This document shows, piece after piece, positions 53,701-63,836 of a stretch of DNA of 64,000 bases (position 1 is the first letter of the stretch; every line of letters begins with the position of its first letter). This DNA is from Pseudanabaena mucicola str. Chao 1806 (GTDB lineage Bacteria > Cyanobacteriota > Cyanobacteriia > Pseudanabaenales > Pseudanabaenaceae), in NCBI RefSeq assembly GCF_030323025.1, contig NZ_CP097329.1, positions 3,520,001 to 3,584,000 on the forward strand, read 5' to 3'. The translations under genes were made by a program, and so were the position numbers. The notes beneath the pieces were generated by a model. It did no database searches, was not told the origin of the DNA, and saw only the letters and a list, made by a program, of their open reading frames with translations.

Positions 53701-54195
53701 TTAACGTCTGACCTTGCCTGTAAATCCTGAAGCTTTAAATTGTTTTAGCTCTAGCGGCTCAGGTTGTTCCTCAGGGACAGCAACCATAATTTGAAAATTA
53801 CTTGTGCCTGTGGGGATCTCTTCAACTGCTCCTAGCCTTGCGCGTTCAGGCATAGCGTCATTACCGTTAGCGTCATAAATACGTCCAAAAATATCGGCAT
53901 TGTAAACGACTTTGCCTGAGGTATTGTTGGCTTCTCCTTTGATGATGTAGCACTTAGCTGACATCACCCCACCACCTAGCACCATATGTTTACCTGCATC
54001 ACCAGTACATGGTTCATAGGTAACATTAGTCAGCTTGATTTGCACATTTGCTGAAGCGGGATTGCTAAAAGCAAAGGTACAGATGCAAATTATTAGGGAT
54101 AAAGCGCTAACATGAAAGATTTTGAGCAGTTTTTGCCAAGCTTTTGTCAAAGGGATAAATTGCTCATTTGATATCCTGTGATTTGCGATCGCCAT
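53701..54195 (-). CDS. hypothetical exported protein
   Basis: A protein of about 164 aa from the ATG at 54195 (MAIANHRIS); a longer frame starts at 54273. A hydrophobic signal (LSLIICICTFAFSNPASA) is followed by a beta-rich domain (VQIKLTNVTYEPCTGD, KCYIIKGEANNTSGKVVYNADIFGRIYD; in parts) reminiscent of FxLYD-type folds. Family not established. Upstream of and divergent from psbK. Confidence 0.65.
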   Translation of the reverse strand: MAIANHRISNEQFIPLTKAWQKLLKIFHVSALSLIICICTFAFSNPASANVQIKLTNVTYEPCTGDAGKHMVLGGGVMSAKCYIIKGEANNTSGKVVYNADIFGRIYDANGNDAMPERARLGAVEEIPTGTSNFQIMVAVPEEQPEPLELKQFKASGFTGKVRR

Positions 54196-54301
54196 AAATA
54201 AACCTATTTTATAAACCCTTGGATAAAAAATTTTCAGAAAAAAGAATGGCTTCTTTGACGTGGTAAAATTCATCTTAGCTCTTGAAGGAGGTCTATTTTT
54301 A

Positions 54302-54439
54302 ATGCCACTTAGTCTATTGATTGCAACATTACCTGAAGCTTATAGAATTTTCGATCCACTGGTAAACGTTCTTCCTGTGATCCCCGTATTCTTCCTGCTC
54401 CTTGCATTTGTATGGCAAGCAGCAGTCGGTTTCAAATAG
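54302..54439 (+). CDS. psbK: photosystem II reaction-center protein K
   Basis: A 45-aa protein matching PsbK: a short N-terminal presequence, then [21 protein letters not shown] and the terminal [13 protein letters not shown]. One membrane helix. A strong GGAGG precedes the ATG. A hairpin terminator (54541-54576) lies about 100 bp downstream. Confidence 0.96.
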   Translation: MPLSLLIATLPEAYRIFDPLVNVLPVIPVFFLLLAFVWQAAVGFK

Positions 54440-54540
54440 GTTTCAATTTAAGTCTTGACTTAATCACAAAAACTTATAACAAACTTTTAGGTACATCTCA
54501 TACAGTTGTATTGACGCATTTATAAAACAAAAACTATAGA

Positions 54541-54576
54541 AGGAATCGGGGTGACGGTAACGTTACCCCGATTCCT
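54541..54576 (+). terminator. terminator downstream of psbK
   Basis: Arms AGGAATCGGGGT / ACCCCGATTCCT with an inner GGTAACGTTACC palindrome, followed by TTCT. Confidence 0.75.
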
Positions 54577-54683
54577 TTCTGAGAGTATGTCGCTTCACGT
54601 CACACTCTTAGACCAAAACACAAAATGGTATACCTGTTTTTTGTTTTAGCATTAGGGACTAAAAATATTATTTTTAATGAACT

Positions 54684-54923
54684 ATGGAAACCATCGGACG
54701 TTGGACGAACAAATTTTTAATGTTTAATTTGTTTTTAGTATTTTTCTTTTTTGTATGGCTACTAGTTGCCCTCGGTGGTGAAAGTCTTAAAATTAACCTT
54801 GGTCTAGAACTATGGCGACAACTGTGGGAACCATTGATTCAGCCAGTATTAGGGATCGTAATGGCTGGTGCGATCGCTAGTGGCATAATTTCCAAAGTTA
54901 AGCAAAAAATTACGAAACTATAA
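54684..54923 (+). CDS. hypothetical small membrane protein
   Basis: A 79-aa protein with two hydrophobic helices (about 12-30 and 52-70) and a basic C-terminus. It is followed at once by a hairpin (54927-54955). No family recognised. Confidence 0.6.
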   Translation: METIGRWTNKFLMFNLFLVFFFFVWLLVALGGESLKINLGLELWRQLWEPLIQPVLGIVMAGAIASGIISKVKQKITKL

Positions 54924-54926
54924 TCT

Positions 54927-54955
54927 CAGAAAAAGTCACTGTGTGACTTTTTCTG
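54927..54955. terminator. terminator between convergent genes
   Basis: Arms CAGAAAAAGTCAC / GTGACTTTTTCTG with a 3-nt loop and a T run after it. Confidence 0.85.
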
Positions 54956-54961
54956 TCTTTT

Positions 54962-55960
54962 TTAGATATGTCTTACCCAACCATTGATTGTAAATCGACT
55001 GTCAGCGAAATATTCTGATGGGCAACTCACAGGTAGAACTTCGTGCATACAGTGACTAGGGAAAAAAATGATTGTATTGTTTTGGGGCTGAATCACCTTA
55101 TGGGACTTGGCAGCCACTGAAAAGCCATTTTCAATCTTGCTGTCATAGATGACTAACTCACCACCCGTAAAGGCTTTTGGTTCACGATAGTAATAGTAGA
55201 CATAGGTGAGGGAGCGTGTCGCTGTATCAGGACTACCATTGTCATTATGGATTTTGTAATAATTGCCGTGATTATGAGCCGTCATTTGCGATTCAATTTG
55301 CCCGATTGCAAAGTTACTCATCCCCAAATGCGTCAGGATCTGCGGCGTAATTTTCCAAACGAGATTAATCATTAACTCTGAGAACTCAGGGAAGTAGGGC
55401 AGATAGAATGAGCGCCGATAGCTAGGGTCATTTGCTGAATTTGTAGTGGGGATAAATTCAGGTTGTTTATTAATGCTATAGCGCAATAATTCACTGAGTT
55501 GACTTGGCGATAAAAATTCATTAATTAGGGCATAGTGTGAGGGAATAATTTCTTCTGGTGAAACATCTAGTAATATCGATCCCCGATGATTTGCTGCTGA
55601 TTGAGACTCGTTAACTGTAAAAATATTTGCTGCTTTTTGTGAATTATGGGATGCAGTATTCGGTAATAAATCTTGCCGATTTGTAATTAACCAGAAACCT
55701 TTCGCAAATTGCCGCTCTACTAAAATACATTCAAAATTGCGCCAAAAGAAACTATATTTCTGATCTTGAGAAGCAACTTCTAACTTGAGTTTATCGATAA
55801 AGCTATTCTCAAGTTTGAGCAACATTGCTAACTCCTCGGTTGATACCCAAAATCCAGATTTAACAATATGTTGAATTTGCTCAATCTGTTTGAATAGAAG
55901 TTCAATTCGTTGGTTATTCTCATCAGAAATGATTGGAGATTTTAAATGCTGATCTTGCAT
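54962..55960 (-). CDS. 2OG-Fe(II) oxygenase (prolyl-4-hydroxylase-like)
   Basis: A 332-aa protein. The C-terminal double-stranded beta-helix domain has the first iron ligands in YYKIHNDNG (HxD), FTGGELVIYD, and the distal His in FFPSHCMHEVLPV with R in SRFTINGWVRH for 2-oxoglutarate. The N-terminal 130 residues are unrelated and unrecognised. Substrate unknown. Confidence 0.88.
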   Translation of the reverse strand: MQDQHLKSPIISDENNQRIELLFKQIEQIQHIVKSGFWVSTEELAMLLKLENSFIDKLKLEVASQDQKYSFFWRNFECILVERQFAKGFWLITNRQDLLPNTASHNSQKAANIFTVNESQSAANHRGSILLDVSPEEIIPSHYALINEFLSPSQLSELLRYSINKQPEFIPTTNSANDPSYRRSFYLPYFPEFSELMINLVWKITPQILTHLGMSNFAIGQIESQMTAHNHGNYYKIHNDNGSPDTATRSLTYVYYYYREPKAFTGGELVIYDSKIENGFSVAAKSHKVIQPQNNTIIFFPSHCMHEVLPVSCPSEYFADSRFTINGWVRHI

Positions 55961-56005
55961 AATCTTTAACCATTAATTCGCATCATGATATCTTAGAAAT
56001 AATTA

Positions 56006-57016
56006 TTAGTTAAACCAACTGGGCATTAGCAAAACTGGTGGATCGTAATTACCCATTTGCATATTTTGTCCAGCTAATTTGGCAGTTAATTGATCGGTAA
56101 TCGCGCCAGAGATTTTGCCATTCCCCACAACATCAAAAAAAGGTAAAGCAATACTCACCCCAGCCTGATTGAGCAACTGGTCTAATAGTCTTTCAAAGGA
56201 AGCAGGAGATTTACGAATTGGTAGTTCCTTAGTTTCGGGTAAATTAAATTTCTTTCTTGCCAACGTTCTTAAATCAGCAACAGCTTCATCCAATGTGCCG
56301 ATCACATCGACTAGTTTATTTTCCTTAGCTTGTCTACCAGTATAGATTCGTCCATCTGCTAGTTTTCGCACCACTTCCAAATCAAGTTTGCGCCCCTGAG
56401 CAACATCAGTTATAAATTCCTGATATGTATTTTGCAAAAGATCTTGCAGCAATTGACGCTCTGCATCAGATAAATCTCGAAATGAAGAAAAGATATCCTT
56501 GTAAGGACCAGTTTTGATTGTTTGAGATTGAATACCGACTTTATTAAGCAACTCCTTAGCATTGAATCCACTTAAAATCACGCCAATACTACCTGTTAGA
56601 GTTCCCGCATTTGCATAAATCTTCGTCGCCGAACTCGCTGTATAGTAGCCGCCACTAGTTGCTTGGTCGAGCATACTCACAACCACAGGTTTTTTCTCGC
56701 TTAAGTCTTTGACTGCTGCATAAAGCTCTTTACTTGCACCAACAGTTCCCCCAGGACTATTAATCGATAGCAAAACACCTTTAACGGAGTCTTCCTCGAT
56801 GAGTTCTCGGAGGCGATCGCGTACAGCCATCGCTCCTGATGCCGAAGCTCTTGCCCCTGTAATTACTCCATCTATTGAAACAAGTTCAAGGCGATCGCGA
56901 TCAAGCACCTTTTTAAAATTGATAGCTTCATCCATTTGGCGACGCTGAATCCCGAAAGTTGCTGAAACAAAGCAAACAACGACTAAAACAAGAGCAATGA
57001 TGCGATTAAGTTGCAT
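56006..57016 (-). CDS. sppA: signal peptide peptidase SppA, short form
   Basis: A 336-aa serine protease with an N-terminal membrane anchor (residues 5-22). Motifs: LLSINSPGGTVGASKELY, QATSGGYYTASSA with the catalytic Ser, GSIGVI and the KTGPYKD Lys region. The short form has one protease domain. It degrades cleaved signal peptides. Confidence 0.93.
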   Translation of the reverse strand: MQLNRIIALVLVVVCFVSATFGIQRRQMDEAINFKKVLDRDRLELVSIDGVITGARASASGAMAVRDRLRELIEEDSVKGVLLSINSPGGTVGASKELYAAVKDLSEKKPVVVSMLDQATSGGYYTASSATKIYANAGTLTGSIGVILSGFNAKELLNKVGIQSQTIKTGPYKDIFSSFRDLSDAERQLLQDLLQNTYQEFITDVAQGRKLDLEVVRKLADGRIYTGRQAKENKLVDVIGTLDEAVADLRTLARKKFNLPETKELPIRKSPASFERLLDQLLNQAGVSIALPFFDVVGNGKISGAITDQLTAKLAGQNMQMGNYDPPVLLMPSWFN

Positions 57017-57058
57017 AGCGAATTCTTCTGGTATCTGCTTTAGTTTAATATAAAACCC

Positions 57059-57097
57059 AGAACTGAAAGGCGGCGCATCGCGTCGCTTTTCAGTTCT
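57059..57097. repeat. inverted repeat in the sppA/chlM divergent region
   Basis: Arms AGAACTGAAAGGCG and complement-like CGCTTTTCAGTTCT around a GC-rich centre. It lies between divergent starts. Confidence 0.55.
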
Positions 57098-57135
57098 AAG
57101 TTAAAATCATTTTTCTGTAAACTTTCTTCATAATC

Positions 57136-57846
57136 ATGGCTAATCAAGCGCTCAATAAGACATCGGCTAAAAACTCTCGTAAAGACAAAGACATAGTTCG
57201 AGATTATTTTAATTCCACTGGTTTCGATCGCTGGCGACGGATCTATGGTGAAGGTAGTGATGTTAACCGTGTCCAACGCGATATTCGCACAGGGCATCAA
57301 CAAACCGTCGACTATGTCTTAGGTTGGTTTAAGAATGATAAAAATGCAGTTGGACATTCAGTTTGTGACGCAGGTTGTGGCACTGGTAGCTTGAGCATTC
57401 CCCTCGCCAAAATGGGGGCAAAGGTCTATGCCAGTGATATTTCCGAAAAAATGGTAGGTGAAGGAAAAAGCCGCGCCACCAATCCTGCAAATCCTGTTTT
57501 TGAGGTTAAGGACTTAGCTGCATTGTCTGGAGAATATGACACTGTAATTTGTCTGGATGTGTTGATTCATTACCCCGATCAAGATTCTGAAGCAATGATC
57601 GCCCATCTTGCTTCCCTTGCTAAATCCCGATTAATTCTTAGCTTTGCTCCTAAAAATCCCTACTATGTACTCATGAAAAAAGTCGGTGATCTGTTCCCAG
57701 GACCTAGCAAAGCCACTCGCGCATATTTGCATAAAGAATCCGATGTGCGACGAGTGCTTGAAGGCTTGGGCTTCACAATCAAGCGCAAAGAATTCACAGC
57801 AACCTCCTTTTACTTCTCACGCCTACTTGAAGCAGTCCGCCGCTAA
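57136..57846 (+). CDS. chlM: magnesium-protoporphyrin IX methyltransferase
   Basis: A 236-aa SAM methyltransferase: DYFNSTGFDRWRRIYGEG at the N-terminus, SAM motif VCDAGCGTGSLSIPLA, ICLDVLIHYP, and PGPSKATRAYLHKESDVRR (in parts), the chlorophyll-branch BchM/ChlM signature. It methylates Mg-protoporphyrin IX. Its neighbour hemC belongs to the same tetrapyrrole pathway. Confidence 0.95.
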   Translation: MANQALNKTSAKNSRKDKDIVRDYFNSTGFDRWRRIYGEGSDVNRVQRDIRTGHQQTVDYVLGWFKNDKNAVGHSVCDAGCGTGSLSIPLAKMGAKVYASDISEKMVGEGKSRATNPANPVFEVKDLAALSGEYDTVICLDVLIHYPDQDSEAMIAHLASLAKSRLILSFAPKNPYYVLMKKVGDLFPGPSKATRAYLHKESDVRRVLEGLGFTIKRKEFTATSFYFSRLLEAVRR

Positions 57847-58063
57847 ACTTAATCGCACTTAATCGCTGTCCTAGGGCAGCGATTTGATTTAGGTAAGAAT
57901 TCTTTACATTTTGCAAGTAGGCGATCGCATCGAAACCGTATCAAAACCTGTTTGAATAGAAAATGGTGCTTTTAACGCGATTTTTACAATCTTTTTATAT
58001 CTTAAAAATCTCACCTTACCCTAATTATCCACAAAACTTTTTTAATTATTCACCCTTTGTCCT

Positions 58064-59014
58064 ATGGTTGCATCCTCAACAGTTCGCATTAGTTCTCGCA
58101 AAAGTCAGCTAGCACTGGTACAAACGCACTGGGTACAAGCGGAACTAAGCAAAGCACACCCCGATCGCCAGTTTGAAGTCGTCACCATGAGTACACAGGG
58201 CGATAAGATTCTTGACGTAGCTCTCGCTAAAATTGGTGATAAAGGCTTATTTACCAAAGAATTAGAAGTATCGATGCTGACCAGAGAGTCAGATCTAGCT
58301 GTACATAGCCTCAAAGATTTACCAACTAAGTTACCAGAAGGTTTAATCCTTGGTGCAGTAACCGAGCGTGAAGATCCCGCCGATGCCCTGGTTGTCCATG
58401 AAAAACTAAAGGACAAAAATCTAGCAACTTTGCCTGCGGGTACGGTTGTCGGCACATCCTCCTTACGTCGTCTCGCACAGTTACGCCATTACTATCCACA
58501 TCTCACTTTTAAGGATGTACGCGGCAACTTGAATACCCGTCTCCAGAAGCTTGATTCGGGCGAATATGATGCTTTGATTTTGGCTGCCGCAGGTTTACGT
58601 CGTCTAGGCATGGGTGATCGCGTACATGAGGTCATTGATGCTGAAATTTCCCTCCATGCCGTCGGACAGGGAGCATTAGGCATCGAGTGCCGTGCCGAAG
58701 ATCCCGATATTTTGGCTTTGTTTAACCCGATCATCCACTATCCCACCACTCAACGTTGCCTTGCTGAGCGCTCTTTCCTGCGTGAACTCGAAGGTGGGTG
58801 CCAAGTTCCTATCGGTGTGCATACTGCGATTAATGGCGATAAGTTAACGCTAAAGGGAATTGTAGCAAGCCTCGATGGTAAAACTTTAGTCAAGGGTGAA
58901 GTAACAGGAGATCTCACTAATCCCGAAACGATCGGTGCAGAATTAGCCGATGATCTCAAAGTTAAAGGTGCTCAAGATATCCTCAACAAAATCTTTGCCG
59001 AAGTTAGAGCTTAG
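58064..59014 (+). CDS. hemC: hydroxymethylbilane synthase (porphobilinogen deaminase)
   Basis: A 316-aa enzyme: [14 protein letters not shown] at the start, [49 protein letters not shown] (in parts) and the dipyrromethane-binding Cys in EGGCQVPIG. It polymerises four porphobilinogens. A terminator (59024-59048) follows. Confidence 0.96.
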   Translation: MVASSTVRISSRKSQLALVQTHWVQAELSKAHPDRQFEVVTMSTQGDKILDVALAKIGDKGLFTKELEVSMLTRESDLAVHSLKDLPTKLPEGLILGAVTEREDPADALVVHEKLKDKNLATLPAGTVVGTSSLRRLAQLRHYYPHLTFKDVRGNLNTRLQKLDSGEYDALILAAAGLRRLGMGDRVHEVIDAEISLHAVGQGALGIECRAEDPDILALFNPIIHYPTTQRCLAERSFLRELEGGCQVPIGVHTAINGDKLTLKGIVASLDGKTLVKGEVTGDLTNPETIGAELADDLKVKGAQDILNKIFAEVRA

Positions 59015-59023
59015 AAAGCAAAA

Positions 59024-59090
59024 AGAGTCAGTGCAAAACACTGACTCTGATGGTTACAAAAAAGAGATGGTACTTTGTCCCGTCTCTTTT
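59024..59090. terminator. two back-to-back terminators, hemC and rpsI
   Basis: AGAGTCAGTG/CACTGACTCT (59024-59048) serves hemC. AAAAGAGATGG...CCGTCTCTTTT (59059-59090) reads for the ribosomal operon on the minus strand. Confidence 0.8.
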
Positions 59091-59093
59091 GTA

Positions 59094-59507
59094 TTAACGT
59101 TTCGAGTATTGAGGAGCCTTACGAGCTTTCTTGAGACCGTATTTCTTACGTTCCTTGGAACGAGGATCACGGGTGAGATAGCCTTCTACTTTGAGGGGCT
59201 TACGATTTTCGGGAGCAAACTCTACCAAAGCGCGCGCTACACCTAAGCGAATTGCGTCAGCTTGACCTGTGACACCGCCGCCATGAGCATTAACGAGTAC
59301 ATCGTACTCATTTTCTAAGCCCAAGGTTTCCAAAGGAGCTTTCACGCCCGAAATGTAGCTAGGATTGAACTGCAAATACAAATCGCCAGGTTTACCATTG
59401 ATTACGATTTTGCCTTCTCCAGGGACTAAGCGCACACGGGCGATCGCAGTTTTACGGCGACCAGTACCCCAATACACAGCACGATTAGAACGTTCAGTAT
59501 CTGACAT
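59094..59507 (-). CDS. rpsI: 30S ribosomal protein S9
   Basis: A 137-aa protein: [21 protein letters not shown] at the N-terminus, [19 protein letters not shown] and the conserved tail ending KAPQYSKR. Last gene of the cluster, 12 bp after rplM. Confidence 0.97.
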   Translation of the reverse strand: MSDTERSNRAVYWGTGRRKTAIARVRLVPGEGKIVINGKPGDLYLQFNPSYISGVKAPLETLGLENEYDVLVNAHGGGVTGQADAIRLGVARALVEFAPENRKPLKVEGYLTRDPRSKERKKYGLKKARKAPQYSKR

Positions 59508-59519
59508 CGGTTATTTCTC

Positions 59520-59987
59520 CTACTTCTGCGATGGAATGGTATTGATGACCAAGGTTTCAGGCTGTTGAGCCTCATGGGGATGGCTTGCACCCGTATAAAC
59601 CTTGAGCTTGGTGAAAAGCTGACGACCAAGGGTATTCTTGGGCAACATACCCTTAACAGCATGTTCAAGTACACGCTCAGGTACGCGAGCAATTACCTTA
59701 TCAAAGGTTTCGGTCTTCATCCCACCAGGGCGACCAGAATGTCTTCTGTATAGCTTTTGGGTTGCTTTCTTACCAGTTACGGCAATTTTTTCAGCATTAA
59801 CCACAACGACAAAATCGCCAGTATCTAAGTGAGGGGTATAGGTTGGTTTATTCTTACCGCGCAAGATTACCGCGATCGCGCTAGCAAGCCGACCGAGTCG
59901 TTGACCTTCCGCATCGATAACATACCACTTACGATCTGGATCTTTAGGTAGGTAGCTTTTATTAGGAGTGAGTGTAGTTGTAGTCAT
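59520..59987 (-). CDS. rplM: 50S ribosomal protein L13
   Basis: A 155-aa protein: [44 protein letters not shown] and [14 protein letters not shown] (in parts). Part of the rpsM-rpsI cluster. Confidence 0.97.
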   Translation of the reverse strand: MTTTTLTPNKSYLPKDPDRKWYVIDAEGQRLGRLASAIAVILRGKNKPTYTPHLDTGDFVVVVNAEKIAVTGKKATQKLYRRHSGRPGGMKTETFDKVIARVPERVLEHAVKGMLPKNTLGRQLFTKLKVYTGASHPHEAQQPETLVINTIPSQK

Positions 59988-60054
59988 TAGTTTCTCTACA
60001 AGCGAAATTTATCTATCAAAATTTATTTATCTTGGGAAACTTGAGCTTTGAACT

Positions 60055-60906
60055 TCAAATCAAGCTGATAGCCTGATTATTTGTTAAACCCAAAGTTTGC
60101 TTGCGCGATGCGAACTCAGTAAATGGGTTATCAGCATAGCCGATTGCCAATAAGCAGAGCCCTTGCGGTGGTGCTGCATATTTAACTTCAATACGGCGTT
60201 TTTCCTGCCATCTACTAGTAAAGTCCTCGACACTGAGACGTGATCGCCCCACATCGATGAGCTGCCCTACTAACAAACGAATCATGCCATAAAGAAATCC
60301 ACTTGCCTGAACTTCCACATGGACAAAATCACCATCTCGCCAACATTGAGCTTCTTGAACTTCAAGACAACTATGGGGACGACTGGAACCTGCCCTTTGG
60401 AAAGCTGCCATATCATGCTCACCTAGCATGTGTAGCAAGGCTTGGCGCATGAGCTTTTCGTCAAGGTAATCATGGTAGTAGTGCCAGCTAAACTGTTTCA
60501 CAAATAAGTTCGGGATGGAAGCTGTGTAAATCGTGTACCGATAACGCCGCCATGTTGCCGAAAATCTTGCGTGCCAATCGCTTGCTACTTCCGTCGAGCC
60601 ACAGATCAAGATATCTTCGGGAAGGTAATTATTTAATACCTTAGCCCATTTCTGAGGTGGAATCACACTCGAAGTATCGAAATGCGCTACCTGAGACGCA
60701 GCATGAACACCTGTGTCAGTTCTACCTGCACTATGGATAACGGTTGTCTTACCGCAAATCTGGGCGATCGCTTCTTCAATCGTTTGCTGCACTGAAGGAT
60801 GACTTGGCTGTCTTTGCCATCCGTAATAATGTGTACCTAGATATTGAATAGCTAGAGCCACACGACGGACATGCTCAGAATCAGCAGACGAAATCACTTC
60901 TAGCAT
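60055..60906 (-). CDS. truA: tRNA pseudouridine(38-40) synthase
   Basis: A 283-aa protein: the catalytic Asp lies in SAGRTDTGVHA (about residue 62); YLGTHYYGWQRQ and SGFLYGMIRLLVGQLIDVGR are typical TruA. It modifies the anticodon arm. Position between rplQ and rplM is common in cyanobacteria. Confidence 0.95.
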   Translation of the reverse strand: MLEVISSADSEHVRRVALAIQYLGTHYYGWQRQPSHPSVQQTIEEAIAQICGKTTVIHSAGRTDTGVHAASQVAHFDTSSVIPPQKWAKVLNNYLPEDILICGSTEVASDWHARFSATWRRYRYTIYTASIPNLFVKQFSWHYYHDYLDEKLMRQALLHMLGEHDMAAFQRAGSSRPHSCLEVQEAQCWRDGDFVHVEVQASGFLYGMIRLLVGQLIDVGRSRLSVEDFTSRWQEKRRIEVKYAAPPQGLCLLAIGYADNPFTEFASRKQTLGLTNNQAISLI

Positions 60907-60923
60907 CTCAGGATTTGAACTGC

Positions 60924-61358
60924 TTATACCAGTTGCAAGATCGCGATCTCGGAGTTGTCGCCACGACGACTGACGGTGCGAACGATACGGGTATAGCCAC
61001 CATTACGATCAGCATAACGTTCTTTTGCTTGGCTAAACAGTAAGTCCACTAAGCTAGTCACGCGATCTTCTTCAGGTAATTGCTCTTGCTTGGTCTTAGT
61101 TTGAACGCGATCGCTCACGGGTTCGCCATCTTTGACCGAAAGATCATATAGGTAAGCGATCGCTTGGCGACGAGCGTGTAAAGAACCATTTTTTGCAAGG
61201 GTAATGATGTGATCGGCAGTGGTGCGAACAGCATTAGCTCTTGCTCTGGTGGTCTTAATTTCACCTCTGAGAATTAACTGAGTCGTCAAAGCACGAAGAA
61301 GTGCTTTACGCTGATCAGCAGCCTTATTAAGCTGAGGGGTCTTATTACGATGACGCAT
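60924..61358 (-). CDS. rplQ: 50S ribosomal protein L17 with internal insertion
   Basis: A 144-aa protein, longer than the usual approximately 116 residues. The N-terminus ([21 protein letters not shown]) and C-terminus ([29 protein letters not shown]) are normal. A charged stretch of about 28 residues (roughly 72-100, [18 protein letters not shown]) is inserted after YLYD. Confidence 0.95.
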   Translation of the reverse strand: MRHRNKTPQLNKAADQRKALLRALTTQLILRGEIKTTRARANAVRTTADHIITLAKNGSLHARRQAIAYLYDLSVKDGEPVSDRVQTKTKQEQLPEEDRVTSLVDLLFSQAKERYADRNGGYTRIVRTVSRRGDNSEIAILQLV

Positions 61359-61442
61359 AGGTATTTACCAGGTGGGAGGTTAAGTGCAATATTGGGAAAT
61401 TTAAAATACTGCCATTTTTATAGAAATTTTATATAAGTATTC

Positions 61443-62396
61443 TTATAAAACTTTTGAAGACTTAGATTCAGTCAAGGTCAAGCCCAGATGCTGTTTGAGG
61501 GCATCCATAACTTCCTCAGCCGACTTCTGCCCAAAGTTTTTGATCTCTAGAAGATCGTCTTGAGTGTACTCCAACAAATCTGCCACAGTATTGATCTGTG
61601 CACGTTTGAGACAGTTGTAGGCTCTGACCGACAGTTGCAATTCCTCAATGTGAATTTGCTTTGTCTCATCCTGCTCATCACGCTCTTGAGGTAATGAAGG
61701 TGCAAGGGTGATTTCCTGCAAGGGAGAGAATAAACTCACCAATACACTAGCGGCTTGGCTAAGAGCCTCTTGAGGGGTAATGCTGCCATTAGTCCAAATA
61801 TCAATTTGCAGACTCTCTTTATTGATCGCATCACCGATCCGAGCGTCCTTAATCTCATACTTGACCTTACGTACAGGCATAAACACAGCATCAATTTTGA
61901 GCGTGTCGATAGGAGAACTATGGTCTTCTTTAGATCGGTCTACAGAACGATAACCTTTGCCCCGTTCAATCGTTAGTTCCATTTCCAATGTTGCACCCTC
62001 ACTGAGAGTAGCAATGTATTGGTTCGGATTAACGATTTCAATATCTGATGGCAAAGAATGAAAACTAGTGGCAGTGACTAGCTTTGGACCACGCTCTACC
62101 AAACGAATGATCTGTGGTGCTGAGCTATAAGACTTCAACACTAGTTCCTTCAGGTTGAGCATCAAATCCAAAACGTCTTCCCGCACGCCTGGAATCGTCG
62201 CAAACTCATGGTTGACACCAGCAATGCGAACAGCTGTGACGGCTGCCCCCTCAAGATTGGAGAGCAATACCCGTCTGAGCGCATTTCCAATGGTAATGCC
62301 TTGCCCCCGCTCTAGTGGTTCCAGTACAAATTGACTGTACTGACTATTATCTTTTTCTGTGTGGGATGCAACGCACTCAACCTGAAACTGTGCCAT
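61443..62396 (-). CDS. rpoA: RNA polymerase alpha subunit
   Basis: A 317-aa subunit: the N-terminal dimerisation domain (FVLEPLERGQGITIGNALRRVLLSNLEG; in parts) and the C-terminal domain (LSVRAYNCLKRAQINTVADLL, LLEIKNFGQKSAEEV). Within the S13-S11-alpha-L17 cluster. Confidence 0.97.
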   Translation of the reverse strand: MAQFQVECVASHTEKDNSQYSQFVLEPLERGQGITIGNALRRVLLSNLEGAAVTAVRIAGVNHEFATIPGVREDVLDLMLNLKELVLKSYSSAPQIIRLVERGPKLVTATSFHSLPSDIEIVNPNQYIATLSEGATLEMELTIERGKGYRSVDRSKEDHSSPIDTLKIDAVFMPVRKVKYEIKDARIGDAINKESLQIDIWTNGSITPQEALSQAASVLVSLFSPLQEITLAPSLPQERDEQDETKQIHIEELQLSVRAYNCLKRAQINTVADLLEYTQDDLLEIKNFGQKSAEEVMDALKQHLGLTLTESKSSKVL

Positions 62397-62531
62397 ATTT
62401 GTACCGACTTAGTCTGCAAGAGTAAACGAAAATCAAAGGAGAAATTGGAGAGTTAGGAAATTATTAATTACGAAGTACGAATTTATTACGGATTTTTATT
62501 TTTAGTATCGTAATTTTTAATTCGTAATTGA

Positions 62532-62927
62532 CTACACACGTCTTCGCTTGGGAGGACGACAACCATTGTGGGGAATAGGAGTAATATCGCGGATCAAGGT
62601 GATTTCTAAACCAGCAGCCTGTAAAGCTCGAACAGCGGTTTCACGACCAGATCCAGGACCTGTTACCATCACTTCAACTTGGCGCATCCCTTGCTCGATC
62701 GCTCTTCTAGCGGCTGCTTCCGCAGCAGTTTGCGCTGCAAAAGGAGTGCCTTTCTTCGCGCCCTTAAAGCCGCTCGCACCAGCCGAAGACCAAGAGATTA
62801 CGTCACCTACGGTGTCAGCGATGGTGACGATTGTGTTGTTAAAAGTAGACTGGATATAAGCAACTCCATTAGGGACATTACGCTTATTCTTGCGTGCACC
62901 AGTTCTACGTGTTGTTTGACGAGCCAT
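62532..62927 (-). CDS. rpsK: 30S ribosomal protein S11
   Basis: A 131-aa protein: [20 protein letters not shown]-type block [21 protein letters not shown], and the terminal [11 protein letters not shown]. Confidence 0.97.
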   Translation of the reverse strand: MARQTTRRTGARKNKRNVPNGVAYIQSTFNNTIVTIADTVGDVISWSSAGASGFKGAKKGTPFAAQTAAEAAARRAIEQGMRQVEVMVTGPGSGRETAVRALQAAGLEITLIRDITPIPHNGCRPPKRRRV

Positions 62928-62944
62928 TTCGTATTAATCCTTAA

Positions 62945-63328
62945 TTACTTCTTACCAGGAGCCTTCTTCTTACCTGCAACAGTGCGACGACCGCCACGAC
63001 GGGTACGCGCATTGGTGCGAGTACGTTGTCCACGCACAGGAAGCCCCATACGATGTCTACGACCTCTGTAGCAACCGATGTCTACTAGGCGTTTGATACT
63101 TAAACCTTCAAGACGACGCAGATCGCCCTCTACTTGAAAGTTTGATTCTACCTCTTGGCGTAAAGTCGTTACTTCGGGATCAGTAAGATCTTTAACCCTT
63201 GTATCTGGGTTTATTTTGGTAGCTGCTAAGATTTTTTTGGCGCTAGTTAGACCAATTCCGTATATGTACGTTAGTCCTATTTCGATGCGCTTGTCACGAG
63301 GAAGGTCAACTCCTGCAATGCGAGCCAC
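62945..63328 (-). CDS. rpsM: 30S ribosomal protein S13
   Basis: A 127-aa protein: [33 protein letters not shown], the C-terminal [18 protein letters not shown]. It starts the cluster seen here; the usual upstream rpmJ and infA are not found before it. Confidence 0.97.
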   Translation of the reverse strand: MARIAGVDLPRDKRIEIGLTYIYGIGLTSAKKILAATKINPDTRVKDLTDPEVTTLRQEVESNFQVEGDLRRLEGLSIKRLVDIGCYRGRRHRMGLPVRGQRTRTNARTRRGGRRTVAGKKKAPGKK

Positions 63329-63836
63329 TATAAGTCTCCCAATTTGTTGTCAGTTTTCAATGTCATGTTACGGTTGCCCCAAATTTGAGGCTTGATTAAG
63401 TTGTGGTTGCCCTAAAAAATAGTTTTTAGATAAATTTCGAGTCAACCTTTGGGGCAAATATCTGTTCAACTCAATCTTCGTGAGAGCGTGCGTTTTATGC
63501 AGTGGGTTAGCTACAATCAGCAAGAGCAAATTACGAAGACAGTATATTTTACAGCGAACTCTATAATATATTGACAATGGCAACTTCTGTCAATATTTTT
63601 GCAATTTAGCTTTTCAGAATTAACTAATCGATAATTCTTAAGTTTGCGCTAAAACCTAGTTACAGCACTTTATGTTTACTTAAAATCCAGAAATAATTTT
63701 GAGAGTGGCGCATTACGCCACTCTCAAAATTATTTCTGGACTATATCAACGCCTCAATTGGCTGTACCGCTGTAAAAAGTAAAAAAGCCCAAAGGTAATT
63801 ACTAATGATAAGAATTAGTTATACTTATGATATTGC
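63329..63836. other. 508-bp intergenic region upstream of rpsM
   Basis: No gene recognised; a 71-aa frame at 63368-63583 looks like noise. It should hold the ribosomal-cluster promoter. A long palindrome lies at 63686-63740. Confidence 0.5.
63686..63740. terminator. perfect palindrome, terminator-like
   Basis: Arms of 25 nt (TCCAGAAATAATTTTGAGAG... and complement) with a 5-nt loop, placed about 95 bp downstream of the partial gene at the window end. Confidence 0.6.

Noticed and set aside
63368-63583. 71-aa minus-strand frame upstream of rpsM, checked as rpmJ or infA
   Set aside because: The sequence does not match L36 (no CxxC zinc pattern) or IF-1; most likely non-coding leader.
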